Assembly (NCBI GenBank): GCA_035048485.1
Contig: CM068582.1
Coordinates: 37,095,596 to 37,159,595 of the forward strand
Reading direction: 5' to 3'
Source: Pteria penguin
Lineage: Eukaryota > Mollusca > Bivalvia > Pterioida > Pteriidae
Length of the DNA: 64,000 nucleotides
The notes beneath the pieces are model-generated. The model worked only from the letters and a program-made list of their open reading frames with translations. It did no database searches and was not told where the DNA came from. A program made the translations under genes and the position numbers. This document shows, in pieces, positions 12,901 through 25,600 of this stretch. How positions within the stretch are numbered: position 1 is the stretch's first letter; each line of letters begins with the position of its first letter.

Positions 12901-15900
12901 GTCGTAGAAGTTGGCTTTGGGAATCGCGAAGTTGACAAAATATCTGTAGTAGAAGTATCAGTTAGATGGCTTGAGGTTGTATTTGGAATTCTCAATGGCT
13001 TTGATGTTGCCTTGGATGAGGGATCAATTTTTCTGTTCAATGTAGTTGATGACATCTGAATGGTGGGCGAGGTCAATATATTTGTAGAAGATGTATCTGT
13101 TAGTTGACTTGTTGAAGTTTTTAGATTTGTCAATGGCGTTGATGTTGCCTGGAATTTGGAATGGCGTTGGATGGATATAGTTAGTGGCATTCGGATGGGC
13201 GATGTTGTCAAAAAATCTGTAGTGGATGTATCAGTCAACTGACTGGCCGTTGTTGTTTTTATATTTGTTATTGGCGTTGACGTTGCCTTGGATGAAGGAT
13301 GTCGTATTTTATTTGATAGAGTTGTTGACATTGGATAGGGCAAAAATTTTGTGGTGGATGTATCTGTTAACTGACTTGTCGTTGTAGTTTTTTTATTTTT
13401 CACTGGTGTGGATATTGACTTTGAAGAGGGGGAGGGTTGTTTTGGATTTGATTTAGTTAAAATCATACTAGAAAGGGACGTAGTAAACAAATCTGTGGTA
13501 GTTGCATGAATTGTTGTAGGTTTTTGATTACCGAAAGGCGTTAGTATTGCATTGACAGAGGGAATTTGTTTTGGATTTAATGTAGTTGATGACATCGAAA
13601 CTGACGAATTTGTCAATAAATCTGTAGTGGGTGTATTGGTTAACTGACTTAAAGTTTTTTGATTTCTAACTTTCGTTAACGTTGCCTTGGAAGAAGAAGG
13701 AGGTTTTGGATTTAATGTTATTAATGGCATCCGGAATGTTGACATTGTCAGAACGTTTGTAGTGTATGTATTGGTTAGTAGACTTGTAGTTTTTTGGTTT
13801 GTCATTGGCGTAAGTGCTACCTTGACAGAGGCAACAGTTTTTGGACGTGATGTATATGACGGCATCGGGATCGGAGATGTCAAAATTCCTGTCGTGGATG
13901 TATCTGTAAGCTGACTTCTAAACGGCGGCGTTGATGTTGTTATGGAAGAGGGAAGATGTTTTGGATTTGATTTAGTTGATAGCATAAAGAAAGCGGACGT
14001 TGTCGAAAACTCTGTAGTACTTGAATCCGTCACAGGAGTTGTCGTTGTAGTTTTCAGATTATTGAAAGATGTTGCTTTGAAGGAAAAATGAGGTTTTGGA
14101 TTTGTTGTTGTTGATGACATTGGGAGGGTTGACGTTGATGTATAAGTAAGCTGATCTTTAATAGAAGTGCTTGGAGTTTGGAATGACGTTGATGCAGATA
14201 ATGCATTAGATGAGGTGTACGTCCCTGGGGTGGATGTCGTTGTTGTTGAAAAAGTAAAATTGGCATCCGTGTCCAGCGGAAATGAGATATCGACTGTATA
14301 ATGAACATCACCACTTCCACCAATCACCGAAGACAACATATTAACTGGATAAGGAATATTTGTTGACGGATTCAAACACTCTGGAATCTTACAACATCTA
14401 TCGGTGGATGATTCTATCATGTGACAGCCCGGCGGAAGGAGGACTATTTCCGGACATCTATAAAATATTAAACAACCAAATTAGCTGCAGCATTATTAAA
14501 TGATCAATCAATATACATCTACTAGTCATCTCACAATGAACGACGGTTTAATGTTTGCACTGGTTTGAGATAGCATTGCCCTTAACCATGCTTCAGCATT
14601 GATCTAGACACTTGTCATTACAGATGTAATGTCAGGTACAAACTGTACAGAGTCTACCATACAACTGATTTCTTTGATAATCTCTCTTTGTATGCGTGTT
14701 TTAATGACGGTATTATGTGAAAGAGACAATTTTGTTTACTTTCGCATCTTACTATAAGTGAGAACTATAGGGAAATACATGTTTATACTATACAAGACAC
14801 GTTTATACTATACAAGACACGTTTATACTATACAGTACATGGTTATACTATACAAGACACGTTTATACTATACAAGACACGTTTGTACTATACAAGACAC
14901 GTTTATTCTATACAGTACATGGTTATACTATACAAGACACGTTTATACTATACAAGACACGTTTGTACTATACAAGACATGTTTATACTATACCAGACAC
15001 GTTTATACTAAGCCGGCGTGGCCTAATGGTACCGCGCTGGACTCCTGATCGGGAGGCCGGGGTTCGATTCCCGCTCTGGTCATGCCGGTGTCCTGCCTTT
15101 CGGATGAGACATTAAAAACCGAGGTCCCGTGTCGTGGTATGCATGGCACGTTAAAGATCCCTCACTGCTTCGGGTGGGTCCGTTGCGAAGGTCAAAATTT
15201 GTATGCCCCGCATCAGGCAGATGCCGTCACCATATACGTGAAATATTCGTGGTGTGATGTTAAACAAAAATCAATCAATTAATCAATCATGTTTATGCTA
15301 TACAAGACACGTTTATACTATACAGTACTTGTTTATACGATACAAGACATGTTTATACTATACAAGATACGTTTATACTATACAAGACATGTTTATACTA
15401 TACAGTACATATTTATACTATACAAGACACGCTTATACTATACAAAATACGTTTATAACAAGACACGTTTATGGTGTTGGGTTTGTAACTGTTAATGTAA
15501 GAAATGGATTGTTTGATCACTTAAGTGACGGTCAATAATTGGTCATAGAAGTCTGAAGCTGAGAATCTGATGTTTGCCATCGATCTATGATTGGTACACT
15601 GACACCTTGTCCACCTTGATATTTTGGCCATCAAACCTCAGATAGAAGGGTTGAAAGGCTAAGGTGAATCCATGCTTAACACTTCAGTACATATACTTCT
15701 ACCAAGGTACTTCTACCATCTTACTTGATATCAAGCTGAGAATAAAATTATTAAATCTTTTTGCAGTTATAAGTCAAGCAAATCTACCTTGAGCACCAAA
15801 AAGGGAGAGGAATAGGTGACATCTAAAGGGATTTAGCTTAGATAAATTTTATATCAAAAATTTACTGGTAGGAAACCTATAAAGTTGATCAATACAGGTA

Positions 15901-18900
15901 GTCGTAGGGTCGGTTGAAACTGTCTACAAAGCAGGAAGAATACACTTCCATCCCAACCCGCATGAAGCATTTGATGTTGATGCTGTTGATAACAGTATGT
16001 CAACCGCGACAAATTCAAGCCGGGACTGTAGCACTGTTATTAAATGATAACCAATTCGTATTCCAATACCTCAAAGGATGTGTGAAAAACTTACACAATT
16101 CAGACGGACTGAAATAAACTCAGACAAACGCAGAAAAAGCCTGATTATAGTCTGCCACCACATCCGTTTTGCGGTAAGTTTAGTTATCATAAGACGTCAT
16201 TCGTGAAATGATTTGTTACAAATGATTATAAATGACAAATGTTGTGAAATACCTTGGCGTGCAATAGTGAAAGTGATAATGCATACAACGACATGCGTAT
16301 TGACAACCTTCATTCCACTCTTCATCCGGGCTATATACAGTCCCGTTTATGTTGCAACCGACGGCTGTAAAGTTAGTAAATCTTCAAGTAATGTAATTTC
16401 TTCTTGAATATTTGATTAATTAAATGAAATAGTTACTTTTCATTTAGTTTATGAATTATTTACTATTATATGATAAACTGGGATTAAATGGATGAAAATA
16501 ACCGGATGCTATACGTGTATTTTAATACCTTTTGTATTTGGTACAACATATGTCCTGTTCGGCGACTCGTATACCACGTTTGGGTCTAAAGTCTGAGGGA
16601 ACAAGCCAGAAATCTGTAGAGTAGTGTTGGTAGCATTACATGTCAAGGTAAGAGAGGGACATGCTTTGTCAGTGGTTGCCATTATGACAGCCGTGTCCTT
16701 CGTGGGATAGCAACCATCTGGTATAGACTCCAGAGTAGGACACCTGAAAAACAACAGCAGGTGATGCAAATAACATGGTGTATTTTACCAAAACAAAACA
16801 GAATCAAAGTATGTTGGCAGTTCCTAATCAGGGTGCTTGACATCAGAACAGACCATACATAAATAGAAAGTGCTACTGTCATGTAACTGAAAATTGATCA
16901 TATTGCATAAAAACAGATAAATTCTAAAACAAAACATTTGCAATGCTAAATAGGGATGTTGTCAATATATCACATTTATTGTAGAATATATATTATTAAG
17001 CTTACATCAAGGTCCATTTCGACAGCTACATGAATAAACATTTGTACTTGTAGTAATAATGAAAAAAGTTACAATACATACATTTCCACACATGACTTTG
17101 AAGAATCATCAGAACCATTATGGTGTGAAGAATTATTCTCTTCTTTGTGTCGCCAATAGTCACCATCGAATTCTTTCTGACCATGGTGAATACAATACAC
17201 GTCTGAAAGAAGTAAAACTTGTCTTGAATAATTGTATAGGAAGTAACTAATTGTTTTCATTTATTCATCTTTTTATTTCATATTTATATCGTTTATTCAT
17301 TTTTGTATGCAATTACGACATCGCCTAAGGACAGACTATCGAAGCAGTAAACCAGTTTACGGGCCACTCGCTGTCTTACCCGCCATGAAAGCAACATGAA
17401 TAGCATTATGGAATAGAATTATAGTATCCAATATGTAAATTGACATCAATATGAGCTAACAGTGCTCTGACCCTGTGAAAGCGAGCTTACTTCTCTGGTA
17501 GGAGTTCGACTATTATTATATGTTAAACAATATGAACATTCATTGGTTGAATTGGACTTCACTGTATTGTAGAGAATACGTTGCATTTTTCAGTGCCGTG
17601 CTTTAAGGCCAACTGTTTAGTAGAATTGTCAAAGAACTGACATACCACCAAATATTTTATTCCACTTTTAAACAAAGTCATTTACTTATTTACAATAATA
17701 TTTTAGCATCAAAATCATGAGGAATCCTATTCTATATGCCAGATGTGTAAAGTTTAAGATTTAGATACCTGTAGTACGTTTCTGTTCTAGTGTGCAATAG
17801 CCAGTGTATTTTACAGTCAAAGTGTGGAAGTCGCATACGGGTTCTCTACAGCATTTACCGGGGGACCTCTTCATACGACATCCTGCAGGTACGTCATAGT
17901 GAGGACATCTTTGAAAAAGGTCATTTATGTCATCAATGTAAAACTTACAACATATTACACATGATTTCATAGGTAATAATCAGACAGGCACATGCATTAA
18001 ACGGCAATAAAAACTAACCTGAAATTATCAATGGAGCTCAAGAGTTTTCACAACGACTAAAGCCATTGGCGTCTTTTTAAAATCTAAATCTAAAATCGCG
18101 TTAGGCCTTAACCTTCTGAGTAATGTAGTACATTAACTTCTACAGATGTTTTATTTTATTTTGTTGTTGTTGTTGTTCTTTTTGTTGTTGTTGATTGTTG
18201 TTTTTATTTTATTATTTTTTATTATTTGTTTGTTGCTTTTATTTTGACGATAATTTTTGCTGTTGACGACATAAATGTGTACAGCAAAAGAGATTGGTTT
18301 AGTCTAGAAATAACAACAGAAGTAGCGTATGGAAAAAACGGACCCTCATAGAAACTGCAAAATCACGAGAGGGTATACATCTCTAGAATGTTTGCAATGC
18401 CCACGATGTACAAAACCACAGACAACAACTTTATTTGTAAGAAAAAACTTTATAATTGTTTTTTACCAATGCGTAGTGCATTAAAAATAAACGGCTGAAT
18501 TATATACCGTGCATGTACCGTGGACATTGGATTTGGGCGTGTAAAGCCGCGGACACGCGTGGACACTGTCCCTGTATATCGGCCATATTGACCGCGTATA
18601 TAGGTGGTCATTTACCTGTGTCCGCGCCGTCAGACGGTCAAACGTGGACACGAAATATGTCCCGGTAAATGGGTATGATAGTGCTAAAAAGGCAGCGACC
18701 TTATGATGATGCGTATTGTGTTTGTTCAGTGAAGCATGAAAAATAACGAAATTACACTTAAAGATATCTTGATTAATAATCATTTAACATCTTTTTAAAT
18801 CTCCTCTGCTTGATTACACAATGAACGTTTGAAATGTATCTTAAGATATTCTGCTATTCTACATATTTTAAAACTAGAACGCATTTTTTATATAAAAATT

Positions 18901-19881
18901 GAAAATAAAGTGCGCACCTGGAGCACGGACGTATATAATGTTTTAGATACATACGTCCCTGTTTGGACGTATAACTACGTTATATACGTTCTTTATACCC
19001 GTATATCTACTTGTAAAAGTGCATCAATGGTATTTGAATGGAATCGGTAAAGACAAGTTGATTGGTCATTGTACAGATACGTGTATAAGTGTGATTTAAA
19101 AGAGAAAACTGAAGACATCTGACAAAGTTGTATGACAAAATCACCAAGGACATGCACACACAAAAAAATGATTTATTATTCCGAGAATGTGTCGAGTTTC
19201 TTTGTAATACCTATTTCGGACTCTTAATTAAAGAAGGCAACGATCCGAATTGAAGATTCTTTTATCTTCCTGGTGAAATGCAGGGAAACTTTTGCAAAAT
19301 ATTTATAATCTCAGAACAAAAGACAAAGCATGCGCACTGGAGTCGAAAGGGAAACTAGAGTGTCGGTCGTTTTCTTACCTATACAGTAAAGAAAAGTATC
19401 TTTCAGAACCCCCCCCCCCTTTAAATTTTTTAGCTTCTTACATACTCCTGCCAGATATAGGGCCGTATGTACATGTATCTTATGATTTCATCGGATACGA
19501 TCGTCTAATTCCGTGTATTAATCAGTGTCATAAGTCAAATCCTTATTCGCTACCAGGGTGAAGTAGAACAATAGACTTCACACAACACGCGTGCTCCAGT
19601 CGTAAGGTTACCTGGACTAAGTGCCGTTTGACCTGAACAGAGAGGAAAAGCCCCCCCCCCCTTTTTTTTTTATTGTTTTGTCTCGTTACATATTCTTTCC
19701 CAATACGATCGTATCTATTTTTGTATTAATTTCACGGATACGATCATGCAATTATATATAAAAGATGAAGACCCGACTGAACACTGAATCTTGCATGTTT
19801 TACATTAATACATACACAAATATATATTTTGGTTGTATTGAAAAAGTTTAAAATACGTTTGCAAACGATATCTCGTGCACA

Positions 19882-19925
<44 letters not shown>

Positions 19926-22628
19926 GGGGGGACGTGTCGTTACTTTAACTCGGTCGTTAGGTGGCGTCGATCTTTCACTTAAATTTATTGCCCTGTAGGT
20001 TTACAGCACAATGCTTAGACTTTCAATAGGGAAATCACCCATTGTATTGGCGAATAAGATATTTGACTGAAACATCGTACAATTCTTCATTATCAACAAG
20101 TACAAATAAAAGGAGGGGGGGGGGGGGGGGGGGGGGTGGTAATAGAACAATGGACGCACACAATGTTAAAAGAGTGAGAAGGAAAAACAGCACACAAAAG
20201 CAATGATTATAGATAAAACAAAACTGAGTAAATACAGGGTAAGAACATTTTAATGCGTGCGTTGGCGCGTTTATGTGTCTGTTTATTTGAGATTTAACAC
20301 AATATTCTGAATATATTGCAATACTATAAGTTAACAAACTTCATATTTATGATACAATTCTGAATTCGTGCAAAATTGCTAACCAAGTTCTTGACTTTCT
20401 CTCTCTCTCAAATATTGGTTACGACATGAAAACCACATCTTTCATACCTGTGTTCACATTTATAGTATCCAAGAGTAGCATTGAGACATTGACATATGTA
20501 ATCGCACTTGATTTCCCATTTCTGCCATTGGAAGTATCCATCTCCGTCCCATGATAAACATCTGTCTGCAAAACATAATAATCGAACACTCTCGTGACAA
20601 GATTAATTCGAACAGACACATTATTCCAGAGTTAAAGGTTACTATCACTGCCACAAATGTGGTAAAAATTATGGGAGATAAAATCTGAATAAAATCAATG
20701 TCGGTAGGTTACACTCAATGACATACGCTACGTATTCTTGATATCGGTGAGTAGAAATAAACATCGCACGTATTTGTATAATATTTACTGCAGACTGAGA
20801 AATAGAAAAACCATATTGCCACTATAACTTGATAATACCATTAAATTTTATATGTAATTGGTACAGACATTGGAAACAGAATAATAACTTTTATATTTAT
20901 ATATTTATGAATATTCCTGATTTTTGATAGGAAGATATAGGAGAGAATATATATGTGACTGCCGAGAGCAATGAAGCAATAAGTTACAATATCGACCTTT
21001 CCTCCATGTTTAGGTAATAATCTAAATCCTTGACCTAATCTGATTTAAAAAAAAAAAACCCCGATCATACTGAGGCACAAACGATTATAAATGTGATTGG
21101 GTTTTTTTACCTTGACCATAGAGTTTGACCTTATTGAAAACTTCCATTGACGGTTGACTAGATTTATTGTAATAACATTGTGGCTGGAGGCAGCACTCAT
21201 GACCCATGTCCATCAGTCTACAATTTGCCGGCAGATTCTCATAGATAGGACACCTGAAACAATTACTCGAGTCATGACCTGTATCTATAAATATATCAAA
21301 GGAGTGGAGAGCACGAGTCCCCCAGCACACTCACAAACGCGCACGCCTTCAGAAGTAGGGACATAATTCCACCACTTGTGCTCCCGCAGTTTTCATTCAA
21401 AACGTTACATTAAAGTATGATTTTTAAAGAATGGCAAATTTTGATATGGGTTTTGAACTTTTTTTTTATTTAAAAGAGAGTTTTTCCCAGTTTTCAGTCT
21501 CAAATATTTGCGCTTTTTTTGAGTTTTAATTAAATTCCATGTTTCAAATTGTTCCCTCCATTTCCAACTCAGATACGCCATTGATATACATTTATATATA
21601 CATTTGACATAAAATAACAATAAATATGACTTTGGTTGTTGGTTGGTTGATTGGTGTTTAGGTCGCTTTCAACAATTTTTCACTTATATCGCGACACGGA
21701 AGCAGGAGGTAACCAACCTCTTAAACACAGTGGCGCAACCCGGGAATCGAACCTGGGTCGTCGGCGCCGCAAGCCAAGCGCTTAACCACTACACCAAGCC
21801 TGCCCCTATGAATATGAGGTAACAATTAAAATACATTATGATTTCATTTTATTTAGTTTCAGTATTATGTGCAAGTGCAAGAATAGTAGCATTAATGACC
21901 GTCACACCTATTATTGCAGGTGTAGTTTCCCTGGGTACCATTGTTACATGTACATTCTAGTTCACAACCGTCATACCAGGTCTGCCCGACTGTGTAAACG
22001 CTGCCTTTGTAAAAACAGACTGAGTCTAAAACATAGAATATAACAATGATATACAATGTGACATGTGTATTGATATTCATTGCATCTCTTTAGCGCTCAC
22101 AGAAATCACCACCGATTTACATTACCCCAGAGTTGATCTGTTATGCAGAGTCAAATGCACATAATCTATCCATTTATATTTTCTTGTATACAAAAACAGC
22201 CGTGTGTGTCAAAATGATAAATGTATCAAGCATGTTTGATCAATATTACAATACCTTGATATAGAGCAAACTTTAAGTACAAACTATAGCATTGTTCCTT
22301 TGAAATATAATTGATATGTACGTATGTTTTTGCCTATGTAAACTTTATACATTTCATACCTGTTTTGTTTTGTTCCGAGCAAATGTGTTTGGTTACTATA
22401 AAGAAGAGGAAAACGTTTTGGAAATACATGTCAAACTATTGAAAAATTATAATACACGTCAAAAACCATATAGACATATTAATCAAATCAATACTACAAC
22501 TGACCATTTTATGTGGGTGTCATGGCTACATTACTGTCGAATATTTCTGTTATATCTTTCATGTACTTATTCGTCTATGCTGTGAAAGCCCGTGACGACT
22601 TTCTCATACAATTACTTCAAATGTCTTT

Positions 22629-22659
<31 letters not shown>

Positions 22660-25600
22660 AAATATATTATCCAACAAGATACTTTTGCACATAAACAAAA
22701 ACACTACAAGTTTAGGTTAAACTACCCGGATGTTACATTTCATGGATGTGGTACTATATTCATACGGCAACATTTGATCGTTCGCATGAATAGATGGGAT
22801 GGTGCACGATGACCCATAATTTGAAAAGATTTCAACCACAGTTGGTATCTCCTGATTATCACAAAAATCCGCAGAAATATTAGCGTCGGAAATCCATATT
22901 CATAGTAACAATGTGTCAATTCTATACTTCTTTGTTCATATGCAGATGTCTTACCTTGTTATAAACTTTTGTGTGCAGATGCCTTACCTCTTTTAATCAG
23001 AATATCCTCCACCTCGTCTAGCAATTCAAAGATGTCAACTTCTATGCCATATTCACTATAAGGTAGAGAAGTGAATGCGGTAATCATGTTCCGACGAGCA
23101 GCAGGGCCCATTCCTATACATAAGAAGAGAGCTTCACACGGTGTATATTCTGCAATCTTCGACATAAGTGTCGTCGTGTTCCGTCGTGATCCATCAGTAA
23201 TGGTGATGTAGATGCTATTTCCCGGGCCTTCTGAAATATACATATAAACTAAAAACACACACCTATGCTAATAACAATACATAATATGTGCATGTGCACA
23301 GACGTGCATGAAAGTAGAATGATATAAGGATATATGAGGAAATAAACAATACAATACCTAAATGTTTATGTCTATATTTGAACGCCATTTTTTAATTTCA
23401 TTGCAGCAAAAATAAAATAAGAAAGAATGTTTTCATTTTTGTCTGGAGAATAATCTAATCTTTTTCTATGCCAAAAAGGAACAAATTCTGGCAGATACTT
23501 AAAACGTAAATTTCTTCATGTAAGTAGGGCATAGTAACATGACATGATACTCTATATTTCTATGCATATGATACTGTCATGTTCTAATTTTTGAATTTAC
23601 TTGGGGGTGGTAAATACAAAAATTAGAACATGACTTTCTAATTTTTGTATTTACCCCCCCCCCCCACCCCACCCCAAGTAAATTAAAAAATTAGAACATG
23701 ACAATATTAACAAATTCTATCATCGTTTGCTATGTTTTGATGTCTTCCTGTCTCTACAAATAATGAGTGAGTAGAACAGGATAATCTGGTCACAGAATAT
23801 ATTTGTATTATAATTCTAATGAAACTGTAATCGGGACATACAGATTATTTTATTTCTCCAATTTTGTACATATGAATCAATTAATCTCTGCTTTCCATTA
23901 TTCAATTCTTAATTTCAACGTTCTCAAAACAACAACAATTCTGCATATCCAAGATTTCTAAGTAATTTCTTTATCTTAAATAACCAGAAATTGGTGTTAT
24001 CTTGGTGTTCATCATTACATTTATCTCTTTGATACGTTATATATACTGAAACGAAAAAAAAAACGCAACTTGGAAAATTGTTATTAATTTTGTATTAAAT
24101 ATACATAGCTGTATGAAAATCGCGGAAATGAAAGTGCACCCTGCCTATCACCCTATCCAATGTTCAAAATCAACCAGGTGTGACGAGAAACCTATGCACA
24201 TCCGGCGCGGTAAAAACATTAAAACCCGTGCCTGAACAAACACGTGCGTTCTTTTTTCATTCAAACCAGTATCAATTTATCAATAACATCGGTACACATC
24301 ATCGCCAATACTTTTGCAAACAATAATTCCTTTTACAATTATGCCACGGTTATCACAGGTTGATAGAGGACGTGCTATCGCGATGCTTATGGCAGGGAGC
24401 ACGCAACTTCACGTCGCTCAACACTTTAGAGTTCACAAATCGACTATAAGTCGATTAGTTTCACGTCTTAACGCCACAGGAAGAGTCGATGACCGGCCGA
24501 GATCAGGACGTCCACGTGTAACGTCGCGACGTCAAGACCGGGTTGTTAGGCTGCACACCTGCGTAACAGGAGGTTAACGGCTGCTGAAACGTCAAGGAAT
24601 ACGATTGGTAATCATAACCATCGGATTCATCCCCAAACAGTGATCAACAGACTGCGTGAGGCTAATTTGCGTGCAAGGCGACAGTACGTTGGTTTACCAC
24701 TAACACCGCAACGTCGAGCACGTCGTATGCAATGGTTGACGGCACATATGCCCAGACGTTTTCCTATGAGACGTTGGAGGTCCATGCTCTTCACCGATGA
24801 ATCTCGATTCACGTTATTTCGATCAGATTGCCGTCAACGTGTGTACCGGCGTCGAGGCGAACGTTTTGCTGACGCCTGTGTTTTGGAGCATGACCAATTT
24901 GGGGGTGGGTCAGTCATGGTTTGGGCGGGAATCTCCCATGGTTTGAAGACACCTTTGGTGATAGTCAATGGGAATTTAACGGCCGTACGCTATCGGGATG
25001 AGATCCTTAGACCCCATGTTGTGCCGTTTGTTAGGCAGCATAATCTAACCTTGCAGCAAGATAACGCAAGACCACACGTTGCAAGAGTCTGTAGAGACTT
25101 TCTTGCGACACAGAACATCGTTCCTATAGATTGGCCTCCATACAGCCCCGATTTGTCCCCAATCGAGCATTTGTGGGATGAACTAGACAGAAGAATTCGC
25201 AATCGCCGTTATCCCCCAAATACCCTCCCCCAGTTAGCAAATGCACTCGTCCAAGAATGGAATAATATTCCAATACGGACAGTCAATGCCCTGATGAACT
25301 CGATGCAACGACGAATTAGAGATGCTATAGCTGTTCGAGGAGGACACACACGATATTAGGGCACGGTTTCAAAACTGCTGCCATTTCAACTTGGATACAC
25401 GTAGGCTACTACCATTCATGACCTTCTAGCGATGTGACCTGTTCCGAAAAATCTCCAAACATTTATAAGGATGTTACATCAATATTCAATATTAACTATT
25501 ACATATTAAATTTAGACATTATGCTCGCAAGTATTATTTTATAAAACCTACAATTTGAAGTTGCGTTTCTTATTCGTTTCAGTATAACTTCATGAAGTAT

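Noticed and set aside
12730..13914. Plus-strand frames opposite the mucin exon
   Set aside because: They are shadows of the Thr/Ser-rich codons on the minus strand.
14758..15538. Open frames rich in YTRHVYTIQ-type repeats
   Set aside because: These are translations of the 20-bp minisatellite and the inserted V-SINE.
21892..21905. Alternative donor GTCATT for exon 4 of the vWFA/mucin gene
   Set aside because: It would end in phase 1 and clash with exon 5, which needs phase 2; the GTGTGA site just upstream fits both consensus and the VWC pattern.
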